Source: Streptomyces sp. Ag109_O5-1
GTDB lineage: Bacteria > Actinomycetota > Actinomycetes > Streptomycetales > Streptomycetaceae
DNA length: 64,000 bases
Assembly (NCBI RefSeq): GCF_003814875.1
Contig: NZ_RKQF01000001.1
Span: 8,308,001 to 8,372,000, forward strand
Direction: 5' to 3'
Below the pieces are notes generated by a model. It did not search any database. It saw nothing but the letters and a program-made list of their open reading frames with translations, and was not told where the DNA came from. Below, in pieces: positions 34,342-42,995 of this stretch. Position numbers and translations under genes: made by a program. The first letter of the stretch is position 1. Each line of letters begins with the position of its first letter.

Positions 34342-35289
34342 ATGCCGGAAGAAAGGCCTCTGGACGGGCTCAGCGCGATCGTCACCGGCGCCGGCCGCGG
34401 GCTGGGCCGGGCCGAGGCGCTCGAACTCGCCCGGCTGGGCGCGGCCGTCGTCGTCAACGACTTCGGGCAGCCGGGCCGCGACGGCTCCGGGAACGCCTCC
34501 ACCGGTCCCGCCGAGCAGGTCGTCGAGGAGATCCGCGCCGAGGGCGGCCGGGCCGTCGCCCACACCGGGGACGTCGCCGACTTCTCGCAGGCGCGAGACC
34601 TTCTCGCCCTGGCGACAGCCCATTTCGGCAAGCTGGACATCCTCGTCAACAACGCCGGCATCCTGCGCGACCGCATGGTCTTCTCCATGACCGAGGAGGA
34701 GTGGGACTCGGTGATCCGGGTCCACCTCAAGGGCCACTTCAACACTACCCACTTCGCGGCCGCGCACTGGCGGGAGCGGTCCAAGGCGGCGGGCGGCGCG
34801 AAGGTGTACGGCCGGATCGTCAACACCTCCTCCGAGGCCTTCCTGGCCGGCTCCGCCGGCCAGCCCAACTACGCGGCCGCGAAAGGCGGGATCGTCGGCC
34901 TGACCACCTCCACGGCCCTCGCCCTCGCCAAGTACGGCGTGACCGCCAACGTGATCTGCCCGCGCGCCCGCACCCGGATGACCGAGGACGTCTTCGCCGG
35001 GTTCGAGCAGCCCGCCGAGGGCCTCGACCCCCTCGCCCCCGAGCATGTCGCCCCGCTCGTCGGCTACTTGGCGTCCCCGGCCGCCGGACGCGTCAACGGC
35101 CAGTTGCTCGTCGTACACGGCGGGATGGTGGCGATCGTTGAACGGCCGCACGTCCAGGCGAAGTTCGACAGCAAACAGGACACCTTCAGCTACGACGAAC
35201 TCGACGCCCTGCTCACCCCGCACTACGCCGGACGGCCGACGGGGGAGACCTTCGCCGCGGCGGAGGTGCTGGGGCTGAAGCGGCAGTAG
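34342..35289 (+). CDS. Short-chain dehydrogenase, Hsd4A-like
   Basis: A 315-residue SDR. The cofactor motif VTGAGRGLGRAEA, acidic NDFG for NAD, NNAGILRD, and the YAAAK catalytic pair (Tyr177, Lys181) are all present. Length and long C-terminal extension match the multifunctional-enzyme type, such as mycobacterial Hsd4A (17-beta-hydroxysteroid/3-hydroxyacyl-CoA dehydrogenase). It would act right after the MaoC hydratase. Confidence 0.9.
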   Translation: MPEERPLDGLSAIVTGAGRGLGRAEALELARLGAAVVVNDFGQPGRDGSGNASTGPAEQVVEEIRAEGGRAVAHTGDVADFSQARDLLALATAHFGKLDILVNNAGILRDRMVFSMTEEEWDSVIRVHLKGHFNTTHFAAAHWRERSKAAGGAKVYGRIVNTSSEAFLAGSAGQPNYAAAKGGIVGLTTSTALALAKYGVTANVICPRARTRMTEDVFAGFEQPAEGLDPLAPEHVAPLVGYLASPAAGRVNGQLLVVHGGMVAIVERPHVQAKFDSKQDTFSYDELDALLTPHYAGRPTGETFAAAEVLGLKRQ

Positions 35290-35302
35290 GACGGCGAGAA
35301 CG

Positions 35303-35342
35303 CGACAGCGGCTCCGCCCCCTCAGGGGCGGAGCCGCTGTCG
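35303..35342 (+). terminator. Strong intrinsic terminator
   Basis: A perfect 18-base stem (CGACAGCGGCTCCGCCCC and its complement) with loop CTCA, 13 bases after the SDR stop. It also ends the small gene on the other strand. Confidence 0.85.
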
Positions 35343-35351
35343 TGTGTACCG

Positions 35352-35510
35352 TCAGGCCCAGGCCACCGTCTCGGCCGGCTCCGGCTTGCGGTGCCGCCCA
35401 CTGGGGGCCGCTTCGCTGTCCTGACCCGAGACCTGACCACGGTGCTTGCCGTGGCCGTCGGGCTCATCGAGGTCGGCGGACAGCTGCTGGGACGTGCTGG
35501 CGTCGCTCAT
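35352..35510 (-). CDS. Small charged protein (52 aa)
   Basis: ATG 35510 opens 52 residues rich in Asp, Ser, His, Gly and Lys, with two similar basic motifs GKHRG and GRHRK. A terminator lies directly behind the stop and an AT-richer upstream region (35511-35580) could hold a promoter. No Shine-Dalgarno is clear. I do not recognise a family. Confidence 0.5.
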   Translation of the reverse strand: MSDASTSQQLSADLDEPDGHGKHRGQVSGQDSEAAPSGRHRKPEPAETVAWA

Positions 35511-35633
35511 CGGAAGAATTCACCCCGTCAACATGATCTTTCTTACAGCGCGGCGATTTTAACCGGCCGACCACAGGGGGGATCCACGCGGGCACGCCGA
35601 CCGCTGCGAGTTCGTTACAGACGGGGGAGTTCG

Positions 35634-36920
35634 TCACAGACGGGCCAGCGGAGCCTGCTGCAAGGGTACCGGCCGGTTCACGGCAGGTCCCGGGGTATCC
35701 GGTTCGGCCGGCTCCCCGGGCGCACTCGACGCCCCGGCAGCCACGCCGTCCCGAACCGGATCCCCCGGTCCCACGTCCCCCCACCTCCCGGGCTCCCCCG
35801 TTTCCCCCGAGCCCCCCGTTTCCCCCGAGCCCCCCGGACCCCCCGTCTCCCCCCAGGGCACCGCCACCGCCGCCACACCGCACGGGACCTCCTCCGTGGC
35901 GTACGGCAGCAGCAGCGCCCCGTGCTGCGTCCACAACCCGGCGCCGGACAACCACCCTTCCGGCGCCGGGAGATGGCACATCCGGCGTTCCCGGGGCCGC
36001 CAGGCGCCGACCCAGCCGCCGAGCGGACCCTCGATCCGCACCGCGACCCCGCAGCCCTCCGGCGTCAGCACCTGCCCCGGCTGGACCGCGAACGGCGTCA
36101 CCGTGCAGTCCGGCACCTCCGTCACCCGCAGGCTCTCCGGGAAGCGCACCGGCAGCGTGCTGCCGAGGACGCCCCAGCCCAATCGTTCCTGCCCGGGACA
36201 GGGCGCGTCCGAGCCGACCAGGATCAGCCCGCTGTCCGGGTCGGCGAGCAGCAGCCGGTCGTCGCTGTCCGGGGCGATCTGCAGCAGCGGCGACACCTCA
36301 CCGCCCCGCTCCAGATCGACCACGACCGCCTTGGTCCGCCCGCCCAGTTCCCGGTTCAGCGCCAGCATCCGCCCGCCCCGGTCCAGCCAGACCCCGCCGG
36401 AACACCGCCCCGGAAGCACCGCGAGCCGCTCGGGCCCGAAGGCCCCGCCCGCCACCAGCCACACCGTGGAGGAGCGCGGGCCCACGGCGAGCGCGAACGC
36501 CCGCACACCCCCGGGCGCGGGCGGCAGCAGCCGTAGCGAGGCACCCTCGTCCGGGCACTCCACCGCACCCAGCGGCAGCTCACCCGTGCCCGGCTCGGTC
36601 GGATACAGCAGGGCGAAGTAGTGCCGCCCGTCCGCCAGCCGGTGGATGAGCACCCGCCCGTCACCCATCGGCTGCACCTCCGTGCCGGGCTCCTCGGGCT
36701 GGTTCCCGGGCAGCGGCACGGCGTACGGCTCGGGACCGTCCAGCGTCCACCGCTCCGGGTACCAGGAACCTTCCTGCTGAGCCAGCCGGGCCGCGTACGC
36801 CCCGTCCACCGTGATGGCGCAGTCCACCGTGATGGCGCGGTCCGTCGTGATGGCGCAGCCCGCCCCCGGCACGCCGTCGTGCTCGGCCGCAGCCGAGGGT
36901 TCGATCGCACAGGCCGTCAT
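35634..36920 (-). CDS. Hypothetical protein, probably beta-propeller-like
   Basis: 428 residues of repeated short beta-strand sequence (LLLADPDSGLILVG, WLDRGGRMLALNREL, VWLVAGG) suggest a propeller-type fold. There is no signal peptide. GGAGGTGACC precedes ATG 36920. Two low-complexity stretches arise from 18-base DNA repeats: AIT(V/T)D units near residues 25-42 and GSGETG units near the C-terminus. The function is unknown. Confidence 0.7.
   Translation of the reverse strand: MTACAIEPSAAAEHDGVPGAGCAITTDRAITVDCAITVDGAYAARLAQQEGSWYPERWTLDGPEPYAVPLPGNQPEEPGTEVQPMGDGRVLIHRLADGRHYFALLYPTEPGTGELPLGAVECPDEGASLRLLPPAPGGVRAFALAVGPRSSTVWLVAGGAFGPERLAVLPGRCSGGVWLDRGGRMLALNRELGGRTKAVVVDLERGGEVSPLLQIAPDSDDRLLLADPDSGLILVGSDAPCPGQERLGWGVLGSTLPVRFPESLRVTEVPDCTVTPFAVQPGQVLTPEGCGVAVRIEGPLGGWVGAWRPRERRMCHLPAPEGWLSGAGLWTQHGALLLPYATEEVPCGVAAVAVPWGETGGPGGSGETGGSGETGEPGRWGDVGPGDPVRDGVAAGASSAPGEPAEPDTPGPAVNRPVPLQQAPLARL
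36805..36858. repeat. Three 18-base tandem repeats inside a gene
   Basis: GTCCACCGTGATGGCGCA is repeated three times with one or two changes, giving a six-residue repeat (AITVDG-like) in the protein at 35634-36920. Confidence 0.85.
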
Positions 36921-37108
36921 CGTTCGGTCACCTCCGGCCACGAAGCTAGTTTTCGCACGCACAGGCGGGGGACCGGCAGTCCATGGCTTCACACATACGG
37001 GTGCACGCCCGGCGATTCGCCTGAGGAAACAGGGGCCGGTGTGCTGCGCGCCGCCTCCCGTGGGTGAGCAGGTACAGCCCCGCGGAACAGGCAGGTAGCC
37101 TTTTCCCC

Positions 37109-37948
37109 GTGCCCCGTCTGTCAGAAGTCATCGCCGCGCTGGACAACCTGTGGCCCGCCGAGCGGGCCGAGTCCTGGGACGCGGTCGGCACGGTCGTGGG
37201 CGACCCCGACCAGCAGATCGGCCGGGTCCTGTTCGCCGTCGACCCGGTGCAGGACATCGTCGACGAGGCCGTGAAACTGGGCGCCGACCTGCTGGTCACC
37301 CACCACCCGCTCTATCTGCGCGGTACGACGACGGTGGCGGCCTCCCACTTCAAGGGCCGGGTCGTGCACACCCTCATCAAGAACGACATCGCGCTGCACG
37401 TCGCCCACACCAACGCCGACACCGCCGACCCGGGCGTCTCCGACGCGCTCGCGGGAGCCCTGGACCTGCGGGTCGTACGCCCCCTGGTCCCGGACCCCAC
37501 CGACCGGGAGGGCCGCCGGGGCCTCGGCCGCGTCTGCGAACTGGACCACCCGGTGACGGTCCGCGAGCTCGCCGCGCGGGCCGCCGCCCGCCTCCCCGCC
37601 ACCGCACAGGGCATCCGCGTCGCCGGCGACCCCGAGGCCCTCGTGCACACGATCGCCGTCAGCGGCGGCTCCGGCGACAGCCTCTTCGACGTCGTGCGCG
37701 CCGCCGGTGTGGACGCCTTCCTCACCGCCGACCTGCGCCACCACCCGGCGTCGGAAGCGGTCGCCCACAGCCCCCTCGCGCTGCTCGACGCGGCGCACTG
37801 GGCCACCGAATGGCCCTGGTGCGAGCTGGCCGCAGCCCAGCTCGACGAGATCTCCGACCGCCACGGCTGGGACCTGCGCGTGCACGTCTCCAAGACGGTC
37901 ACCGACCCCTGGACCAGCCACTCACCGTCCCTTGGAGCCCCCAACTGA
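37109..37948 (+). CDS. Nif3-like dinuclear metal centre protein
   Basis: A 279-residue Nif3/YqfO family protein. Metal-site sequences VTHHPLYL, VAHTNADTA and the C-terminal LLDAAHWATEW (His, Glu) are present. It is the homologue by order of Rv2230c. Often annotated GTP cyclohydrolase I type 2, but the cellular role is unsettled. GTG 37109 fits the family start PRLSEVIAAL. Confidence 0.9.
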   Translation: MPRLSEVIAALDNLWPAERAESWDAVGTVVGDPDQQIGRVLFAVDPVQDIVDEAVKLGADLLVTHHPLYLRGTTTVAASHFKGRVVHTLIKNDIALHVAHTNADTADPGVSDALAGALDLRVVRPLVPDPTDREGRRGLGRVCELDHPVTVRELAARAAARLPATAQGIRVAGDPEALVHTIAVSGGSGDSLFDVVRAAGVDAFLTADLRHHPASEAVAHSPLALLDAAHWATEWPWCELAAAQLDEISDRHGWDLRVHVSKTVTDPWTSHSPSLGAPN

Positions 37949-38688
37949 ACGCCGCGCCTGCCGACCAGATCCGACTCCTCGACGTCCAGGCCCTGGACGT
38001 ACGCCTCCAGCAGCTGGCGCACAAGCGGAAGTCGCTGCCCGAGCACGCCGAGATCGAGTCGCTGACCAAGGACCTCACACAGCTGCGCGACCTGCTCGTG
38101 GCCGCGCAGACCGAGGAGAGCGACACCGCCCGCGAGCAGACCAAGGCCGAGCAGGACGTGGACCAGGTGCGCCAGCGCGCCGCCCGCGACCAGCAGCGCC
38201 TGGACTCCGGCGCGGTCACCTCTCCGAAGGACCTGGAGAACCTCCAGAAGGAGATCGTCTCCCTCGCCAAGCGCCAGGGCGACCTGGAGGACGTCGTCCT
38301 GGAGGTCATGGAGCGCCGTGAGACGACGCAGGACCGGGTCGCCGAGCTGACCGAGCGGGTCGGCGCGGTCCAGGGCCGGATCGACGACGCGACCGCCCGC
38401 CGGAACGCCGCGTCCGAGGAGATCGACGCCGAGGCCGCGACGGTGACCAAGGAGCGCGAGGTCATCGCCGGCGTGGTCCCGGCCGACCTGCTGAAGCTCT
38501 ACGACAAGCTGCGCGAGCAGCAGGGCGGCATCGGCGCGGCCAAGCTGTACGCCCGCACCTGCCAGGGCTGCCGCCAGGAGCTCGCCATCACCGAGCTGGC
38601 CGAGGTCCGCAAGGCCGCGCCCGACACCGTGGTCCGCTGCGAGAACTGCCGCCGCATCCTGGTGCGTACGGCCGAGTCCGGCCTGTAG
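37945..38688 (+). CDS. C4-type zinc-ribbon coiled-coil protein
   Basis: 247 residues: a long heptad-rich coiled coil (10-170), then a zinc ribbon with CQGC and CENC (about 203-235). It is the Rv2229c counterpart. No ATG, GTG or TTG is available at the right place. CTG 37945 overlaps the nif3-like stop (CTGA) and has GGAG eight bases upstream, so a CTG start is the best reading. Function unknown; RNA or protein scaffolding is typical for such proteins. Confidence 0.88.
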   Translation: MNAAPADQIRLLDVQALDVRLQQLAHKRKSLPEHAEIESLTKDLTQLRDLLVAAQTEESDTAREQTKAEQDVDQVRQRAARDQQRLDSGAVTSPKDLENLQKEIVSLAKRQGDLEDVVLEVMERRETTQDRVAELTERVGAVQGRIDDATARRNAASEEIDAEAATVTKEREVIAGVVPADLLKLYDKLREQQGGIGAAKLYARTCQGCRQELAITELAEVRKAAPDTVVRCENCRRILVRTAESGL

Positions 38689-38716
38689 GAACACCTCAGG
38701 GTCTTAAGGGGCTTAC

Positions 38717-39934
38717 GTGGCAAGGGAGTTCATCGTCGAGGCGGACGGCGGCTCCCGGGGCAACCCGGGACCCGCCGGCTACGGCGCGGTGGTCATCGAC
38801 GCGGCGACCGGCGAGACGCTGACGGAGGCGGCCGAGTACCTCGGCGTCGTCACCAACAACGTCGCCGAGTACCGCGGCCTGCTGGCGGGCCTGCGCGCGG
38901 CGCACGACCTGGACCCGGCCGCCGCCGTCCACGTCCGCATGGACTCCAAGCTGGTCATCGAGCAGATGTCGGGCCGCTGGAAGATCAAACACCCCGACAT
39001 GAAGCCATTGGCGATGCAGGCCGGCCGGATCTTCCCGGCCGAGCAGGTCACGTACGAGTGGATCCCCCGGGAGCAGAACAAGCACGCCGACCGATTGGCG
39101 AACGAGGCGATGGACGCGGGCAAGCGGGGCGAGCAGTGGTCACCGACGGCGGAGGCAGCGCCCCGTAAGGGGCGCGGGGAACTGCGCGACCAGCCCCCGC
39201 CGACCCGCACTGTGACGACTGCCGAGGCAGTCGGCCACGACACCCACGCCGCGAGCAATGTGGCGACGGCACCTCAGCCGACCTCCGGCTGGGCGTCGCC
39301 AGACATGGGGGCACCCGCCACCTTCGTCCTCCTCCGCCACGGCGAGACCCCCCTCACCCCCCAGAAACGCTTCTCCGGCAGCGGCGGCACCGACCCCGCC
39401 CTCTCCGACGTCGGCCAGGAGCAGGCGCGCCGCGTCGCCGAGGCGCTCGCCCGGCGCGGCACGATCGAGACGATCCTCGCCTCCCCCCTCACCCGCACCC
39501 GGCAGACCGCCGGGGCCGTCGCCGAGCGCCTCGGCCTCGACGTGACGATCGAGGAGGGGATCAAGGAGACGGACTTCGGCGCCTGGGAGGGCCTCACCTT
39601 CGGCGAGGTCCGCGAGCGCTACCCCGACGACCTGACCACCTGGCTGGCCGACCCGTCGGCCCACCCCACCGGCGGCGGCGAGAGCTTCGCCGAGACCGCG
39701 GCGCGCATCGCGGCCACCCGCGACAAGCTGATCGCGGCCTACGCGGGCCGCACGGTCCTGCTCGTCACCCACGTCACGCCGATCAAGACCTTCGTGCAAC
39801 TCGCCCTCGGCGCCCCGCTGCAGTCCCTGTTCCGTATGGAACTGTCGGCGGCCTCCCTGTCGGCGGTGGCGTACTACGCCGACGGCAACGCGAGCGTCCG
39901 GCTCTTCAACGACACGTCCCACCTGCGTCCCTGA
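38717..39934 (+). CDS. Bifunctional RNase H/acid phosphatase (CobC-like)
   Basis: 405 residues. The N-terminal RNase H type I has D10, E51, D76 and ADRLANE (1-135). The C-terminal histidine phosphatase has LLRHGE (207-210) and a second His in LLVTHVTP (200-405). The mycobacterial homologue Rv2228c has both RNase H and alpha-ribazole-phosphatase activity. The linker (about 148-164, KGRGELRDQPPPT) is encoded by a dispersed palindromic repeat read in frame. GTG start. Confidence 0.92.
   Translation: MAREFIVEADGGSRGNPGPAGYGAVVIDAATGETLTEAAEYLGVVTNNVAEYRGLLAGLRAAHDLDPAAAVHVRMDSKLVIEQMSGRWKIKHPDMKPLAMQAGRIFPAEQVTYEWIPREQNKHADRLANEAMDAGKRGEQWSPTAEAAPRKGRGELRDQPPPTRTVTTAEAVGHDTHAASNVATAPQPTSGWASPDMGAPATFVLLRHGETPLTPQKRFSGSGGTDPALSDVGQEQARRVAEALARRGTIETILASPLTRTRQTAGAVAERLGLDVTIEEGIKETDFGAWEGLTFGEVRERYPDDLTTWLADPSAHPTGGGESFAETAARIAATRDKLIAAYAGRTVLLVTHVTPIKTFVQLALGAPLQSLFRMELSAASLSAVAYYADGNASVRLFNDTSHLRP
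39158..39210 (+). repeat. Dispersed palindromic repeat, copy C, in frame inside a gene
   Basis: GCGCCCC-GTAA-GGGGCGC followed by GGGAACTGCGCGACCAGCC and CCCGCCGACCCGCAC, the same as copies A and B. It sits between the RNase H and phosphatase domains without breaking the frame. Confidence 0.9.
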
Positions 39935-40604
39935 CGCTCCGGAGCCCCGCCGCCGCCCGGGCCAGCGACTCGACACGGTCCCAGTCCCGGGTGGCCACGG
40001 CGTCCGCCGGGATCATCCAAGTGCCGCCCACGCAGCCGACGTTGGGGAGGGCGAGGTAATCCGGCGCGTTGTCCGGACCGATCCCTCCCGTCGGGCAGAA
40101 GCGGGCCTGCGGGAGCGGACCGGCGAGGGACTTCAGGTACGCCGTGCCGCCGGCCGCCTGCGCCGGGAAGAACTTCATCTCCCGCACCCCGCGTTCGAGC
40201 AGCGCCACGACCTCCGAGGCGGTCGACACCCCCGGCAGGAACGGCACCCCGGACGCGACCATCGCCGTCAGCAGCCCGTCCGTCCACCCCGGGCTGACCA
40301 GGAACCGTGCCCCGGCCGCCACGCACTCCGTGACCTGCTCCGGCGTCAGAACGGTCCCCGCCCCGACCACCGCGCCCGGCACCGCGCCGGCGATCGCCCG
40401 GATCGCGTCGAGCGCGACCGGCGTCCGCAGCGTCACCTCGATCGCGGGCAGCCCACCGGCCACCAGTGCCCGAGCCAGCGGTACGGCATCGCCGGCGTCC
40501 TCGATCACGACGACGGGGACGACGGGTGCGAGGTCCAGCACGGAGATGGGCATGACGAACATGCTGCCCGGGGTGCTGCAGAGTGTGCAATCAGCGTTGC
40601 GCAT
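39906..40604 (-). CDS. KDPG/KHG aldolase
   Basis: A 232-residue class I aldolase: Glu in IEVTLRT (E56), VGAGTVLT, and the Schiff-base Lys in REMKFFPAQ (K144), then CPTGGI. It cleaves 2-keto-3-deoxy-6-phosphogluconate to pyruvate and glyceraldehyde 3-phosphate. The true start may be a later ATG (40562 or 40553), as none has a clear ribosome-binding site. It overlaps the convergent gene by 29 bases. Confidence 0.9.
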   Translation of the reverse strand: MRNADCTLCSTPGSMFVMPISVLDLAPVVPVVVIEDAGDAVPLARALVAGGLPAIEVTLRTPVALDAIRAIAGAVPGAVVGAGTVLTPEQVTECVAAGARFLVSPGWTDGLLTAMVASGVPFLPGVSTASEVVALLERGVREMKFFPAQAAGGTAYLKSLAGPLPQARFCPTGGIGPDNAPDYLALPNVGCVGGTWMIPADAVATRDWDRVESLARAAAGLRSVRDAGGTCR

Positions 40605-40658
40605 GCTGCAATGGAGGCCAATTCGTAGCGGCCGTAACGACCGCTATACCCTCTAACT

Positions 40659-41441
40659 CTAGTGAACCTCCGTAACCAACACATCCAGCGCCCACCCCTG
40701 CCCCGCCTTGCCCGGAGCCGTCGCCTCCACCTCGTACCCCAGGTCCCGCAACGCCTCCACCAGCTCACCCGGGCCATCCGGCGCCGCCCCTGCGGTCAGC
40801 AGGCTCCGTACGATCCGCCCCTTCGTCGCCTTGTTGAAGTGGCTGACGACCTTCCGCGTCGGCGCGTGCAGCACCCGCACCGTCGCCGTCCGCGCGGCCA
40901 CCTCCCCCTTCGGCTTCCACGCCGCCGCGTACGCCGCCGACCGCAGGTCCAGCACCAGCCCCGCCCCGGCCGCCTCCGGCAGCACCTCGGCCATCGGCTT
41001 CCGCCAGTGCGCGCCCAATGCGCCAAGACCCGGCAGCTTCACCCCCATCGAGCAGCGGTACGACGGAATCCGGTCCGTCACCCGCACCGCGCCCCACAGC
41101 CCGGAGAACACCAGCAGCGACCGCGCCGCCCGCCGCTTCGCGGCCGCGTCCAGGGAGGCCAGGTCGAGCGCGTCGTACAGCACCCCCGTGTAGATCTCCC
41201 CGGCCGGCCGCGCGCCCGCCGTCCTGAGCTGCGTGTTCTTCGCGACCTCCGCGCGCAGCCCCTCGCTCAGCCCGAGGACCTCGCGGGCCTTGTCCTCATC
41301 GCCTGCGCACAGGTCGACCAGTTCGGCGAGCACGGCCTCGCGCGCGTCCGCCAGCCCCGGCAGGGACAGCGACTCCGGCTTCAGCGGGGCACCACGGCCC
41401 GAGGACGCCTTGCCTTCCGAGGGCGGCAGCAGGACCAGCAC
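40659..41441 (-). CDS. yaaA: YaaA-family peroxide-stress protein
   Basis: 260 residues beginning MLVLLPPSEGKA, with YTGVLYDALDL, FSGLWGAVRVTDRIPSYR and SHFNKATKGR, all hallmarks of the YaaA/DUF328 family. E. coli YaaA lowers intracellular iron and so DNA damage during peroxide stress. GTG start; 14-base tandem repeats lie just upstream. Confidence 0.92.
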   Translation of the reverse strand: MLVLLPPSEGKASSGRGAPLKPESLSLPGLADAREAVLAELVDLCAGDEDKAREVLGLSEGLRAEVAKNTQLRTAGARPAGEIYTGVLYDALDLASLDAAAKRRAARSLLVFSGLWGAVRVTDRIPSYRCSMGVKLPGLGALGAHWRKPMAEVLPEAAGAGLVLDLRSAAYAAAWKPKGEVAARTATVRVLHAPTRKVVSHFNKATKGRIVRSLLTAGAAPDGPGELVEALRDLGYEVEATAPGKAGQGWALDVLVTEVH

Positions 41442-41450
41442 ACGTACTCC

Positions 41451-41501
41451 TCTTCATCACCGGCTCTTCGTCACCGGCTCTTCGTCACCGGCGTTCATCA
41501 C
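41451..41501. repeat. 14-base tandem repeat TCTTCRTCACCGGC x3
   Basis: Three units (41451, 41465, 41479) and a partial fourth lie between the divergent yaaA and RNB genes, in the yaaA leader. Confidence 0.85.
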
Positions 41502-41558
41502 CAACGCCTCGCGCCAGAGTAAGGCGCCGGAGGAGCGCGATGTGACTACGCTCGTCCT

Positions 41559-42995
41559 ATGCCCCGCCGCCACATCCGCGTCAAGGGTGCCCCTGAGGCC
41601 CCCCTCCGGACCGCGCTCGCCGCGCTCCGCGCCGACCTCGGTATCCAGGAGAGCTTCCTGACCGAGGTGCAGGCGGAGGCCGAGAGCGCCGCCAAGTACC
41701 CGGCCGTGCCCGGCCACGACGCGACCGACATCCCCTTCTTCACGGTCGACCCGCCCACCGCGAACGACCTCGACCAGGCGATGCACCTGTCCCGGCACGA
41801 CGGCGGCTACCGCGTCCGGTACGCCATCGCCGACGTCGCCGCCTTCGTCGTACCCGGCGGCGCCCTGGACTCCGAGGCGCACCACCGCGTCAACACGCTC
41901 TACTTCCCGGACGGGAAGGTCCCGCTGCATCCGACCGTGCTCAGCGAGGGCGCGGCCAGCCTGCTCCCCGGCCAGACCCGCCCCGCCGTCCTGTGGACCA
42001 TCGAACTGGACGGCGAGGGACGGACCCGGACCGCCGACGTCCGCCGGGCGCTCGTCCGCAGCCGGGCCAAGCTCGACTACGCCGGCGTGCAGAAGCGGAT
42101 CGACGAGGGGACCGCCGAGGAACCCGTCGCGCTGCTCAGGGAGATCGGCGAGGCCCGCGAACGCCTGGAGGTGGAGCGCGGCGGCATCTCCCTCAACGTG
42201 CCGGAGCAGGAGATCGTCGAGTACGACCACACCTACGAACTCACCTACCGCGCCCCGCTGCCCGCCGACGCCTGGAACGCGCAGATCTCCCTGCTCACCG
42301 GCATGGCGGCGGCCGATCTGATGCTGGCCCACGGCACCGGCGTGCTGCGCACCCTCCCGGTCGCCCCAGACGGCGCGGTCGCCCGCCTCCGCCGTACCGC
42401 ACACGCGCTGCACATCGAGTGGCCGCACCACGTCTCGTACGCGGCGCTGATCCGCTCCCTGAACCCGCACCGCCCCCGCCACGCGGCCTTCCTCCAGGAG
42501 TGCACCACCCTGCTGCGCGGCGCCGGTTACACGGTCTTCCGGGACGGCGTCCTGCCCGCGGTCACCACCCACGCGGCCGTCGCCGCCCCCTACGCGCACT
42601 GCACCGCGCCCCTGCGCCGGCTGGCCGACCGCTACGCCTCCGAACTCTGTCTCGCGGCGGTCGAGGGCGAGGAGCCGCCGGACTGGGTGCTGATGGCGCT
42701 GGACACGCTCCCCAAACAGATGGCCGAGGGCGCACGGCGCGCGGGCACGGTGGAACGCGAGTGCGTCGACATCGTCGAGGCGGCCCTGCTCAAGGACCGG
42801 GTCGGGGAGGTCTTCGACGGCTGTGTGGTGGAGGTCGAGGAGCGCCGGCCGACCGTGGGCCGGGTGCAGCTGCAGGAACCCGCCGTCATAGGGCGGATCG
42901 AGGACGGGAACCCTCTTCCGCTGGGCGAGCGGCTGCCGGTACGGCTGACCCAGGCCGATCCGGGGACGGCGAAGGTGCGGTTCGCACCTGCGTGA
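41559..42995 (+). CDS. RNB-domain exoribonuclease
   Basis: A 478-residue RNase II/R-type catalytic domain. The metal-binding motif TVDPPTANDLDQA has Asp70/Asp72, and APYAHCTAPLRRLADRY is the conserved C-terminal block. It degrades RNA 3'-5'. There is little sequence outside the RNB domain for cold-shock or S1 domains. Its 3' end overlaps the convergent membrane-protein gene by 110 bases. Confidence 0.9.
   Translation: MPRRHIRVKGAPEAPLRTALAALRADLGIQESFLTEVQAEAESAAKYPAVPGHDATDIPFFTVDPPTANDLDQAMHLSRHDGGYRVRYAIADVAAFVVPGGALDSEAHHRVNTLYFPDGKVPLHPTVLSEGAASLLPGQTRPAVLWTIELDGEGRTRTADVRRALVRSRAKLDYAGVQKRIDEGTAEEPVALLREIGEARERLEVERGGISLNVPEQEIVEYDHTYELTYRAPLPADAWNAQISLLTGMAAADLMLAHGTGVLRTLPVAPDGAVARLRRTAHALHIEWPHHVSYAALIRSLNPHRPRHAAFLQECTTLLRGAGYTVFRDGVLPAVTTHAAVAAPYAHCTAPLRRLADRYASELCLAAVEGEEPPDWVLMALDTLPKQMAEGARRAGTVERECVDIVEAALLKDRVGEVFDGCVVEVEERRPTVGRVQLQEPAVIGRIEDGNPLPLGERLPVRLTQADPGTAKVRFAPA

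Noticed and set aside
40669..41522. Plus-strand frame opposite yaaA
   Set aside because: Arg/Pro/His-rich antisense shadow without motifs; YaaA hallmarks are clear on the minus strand.
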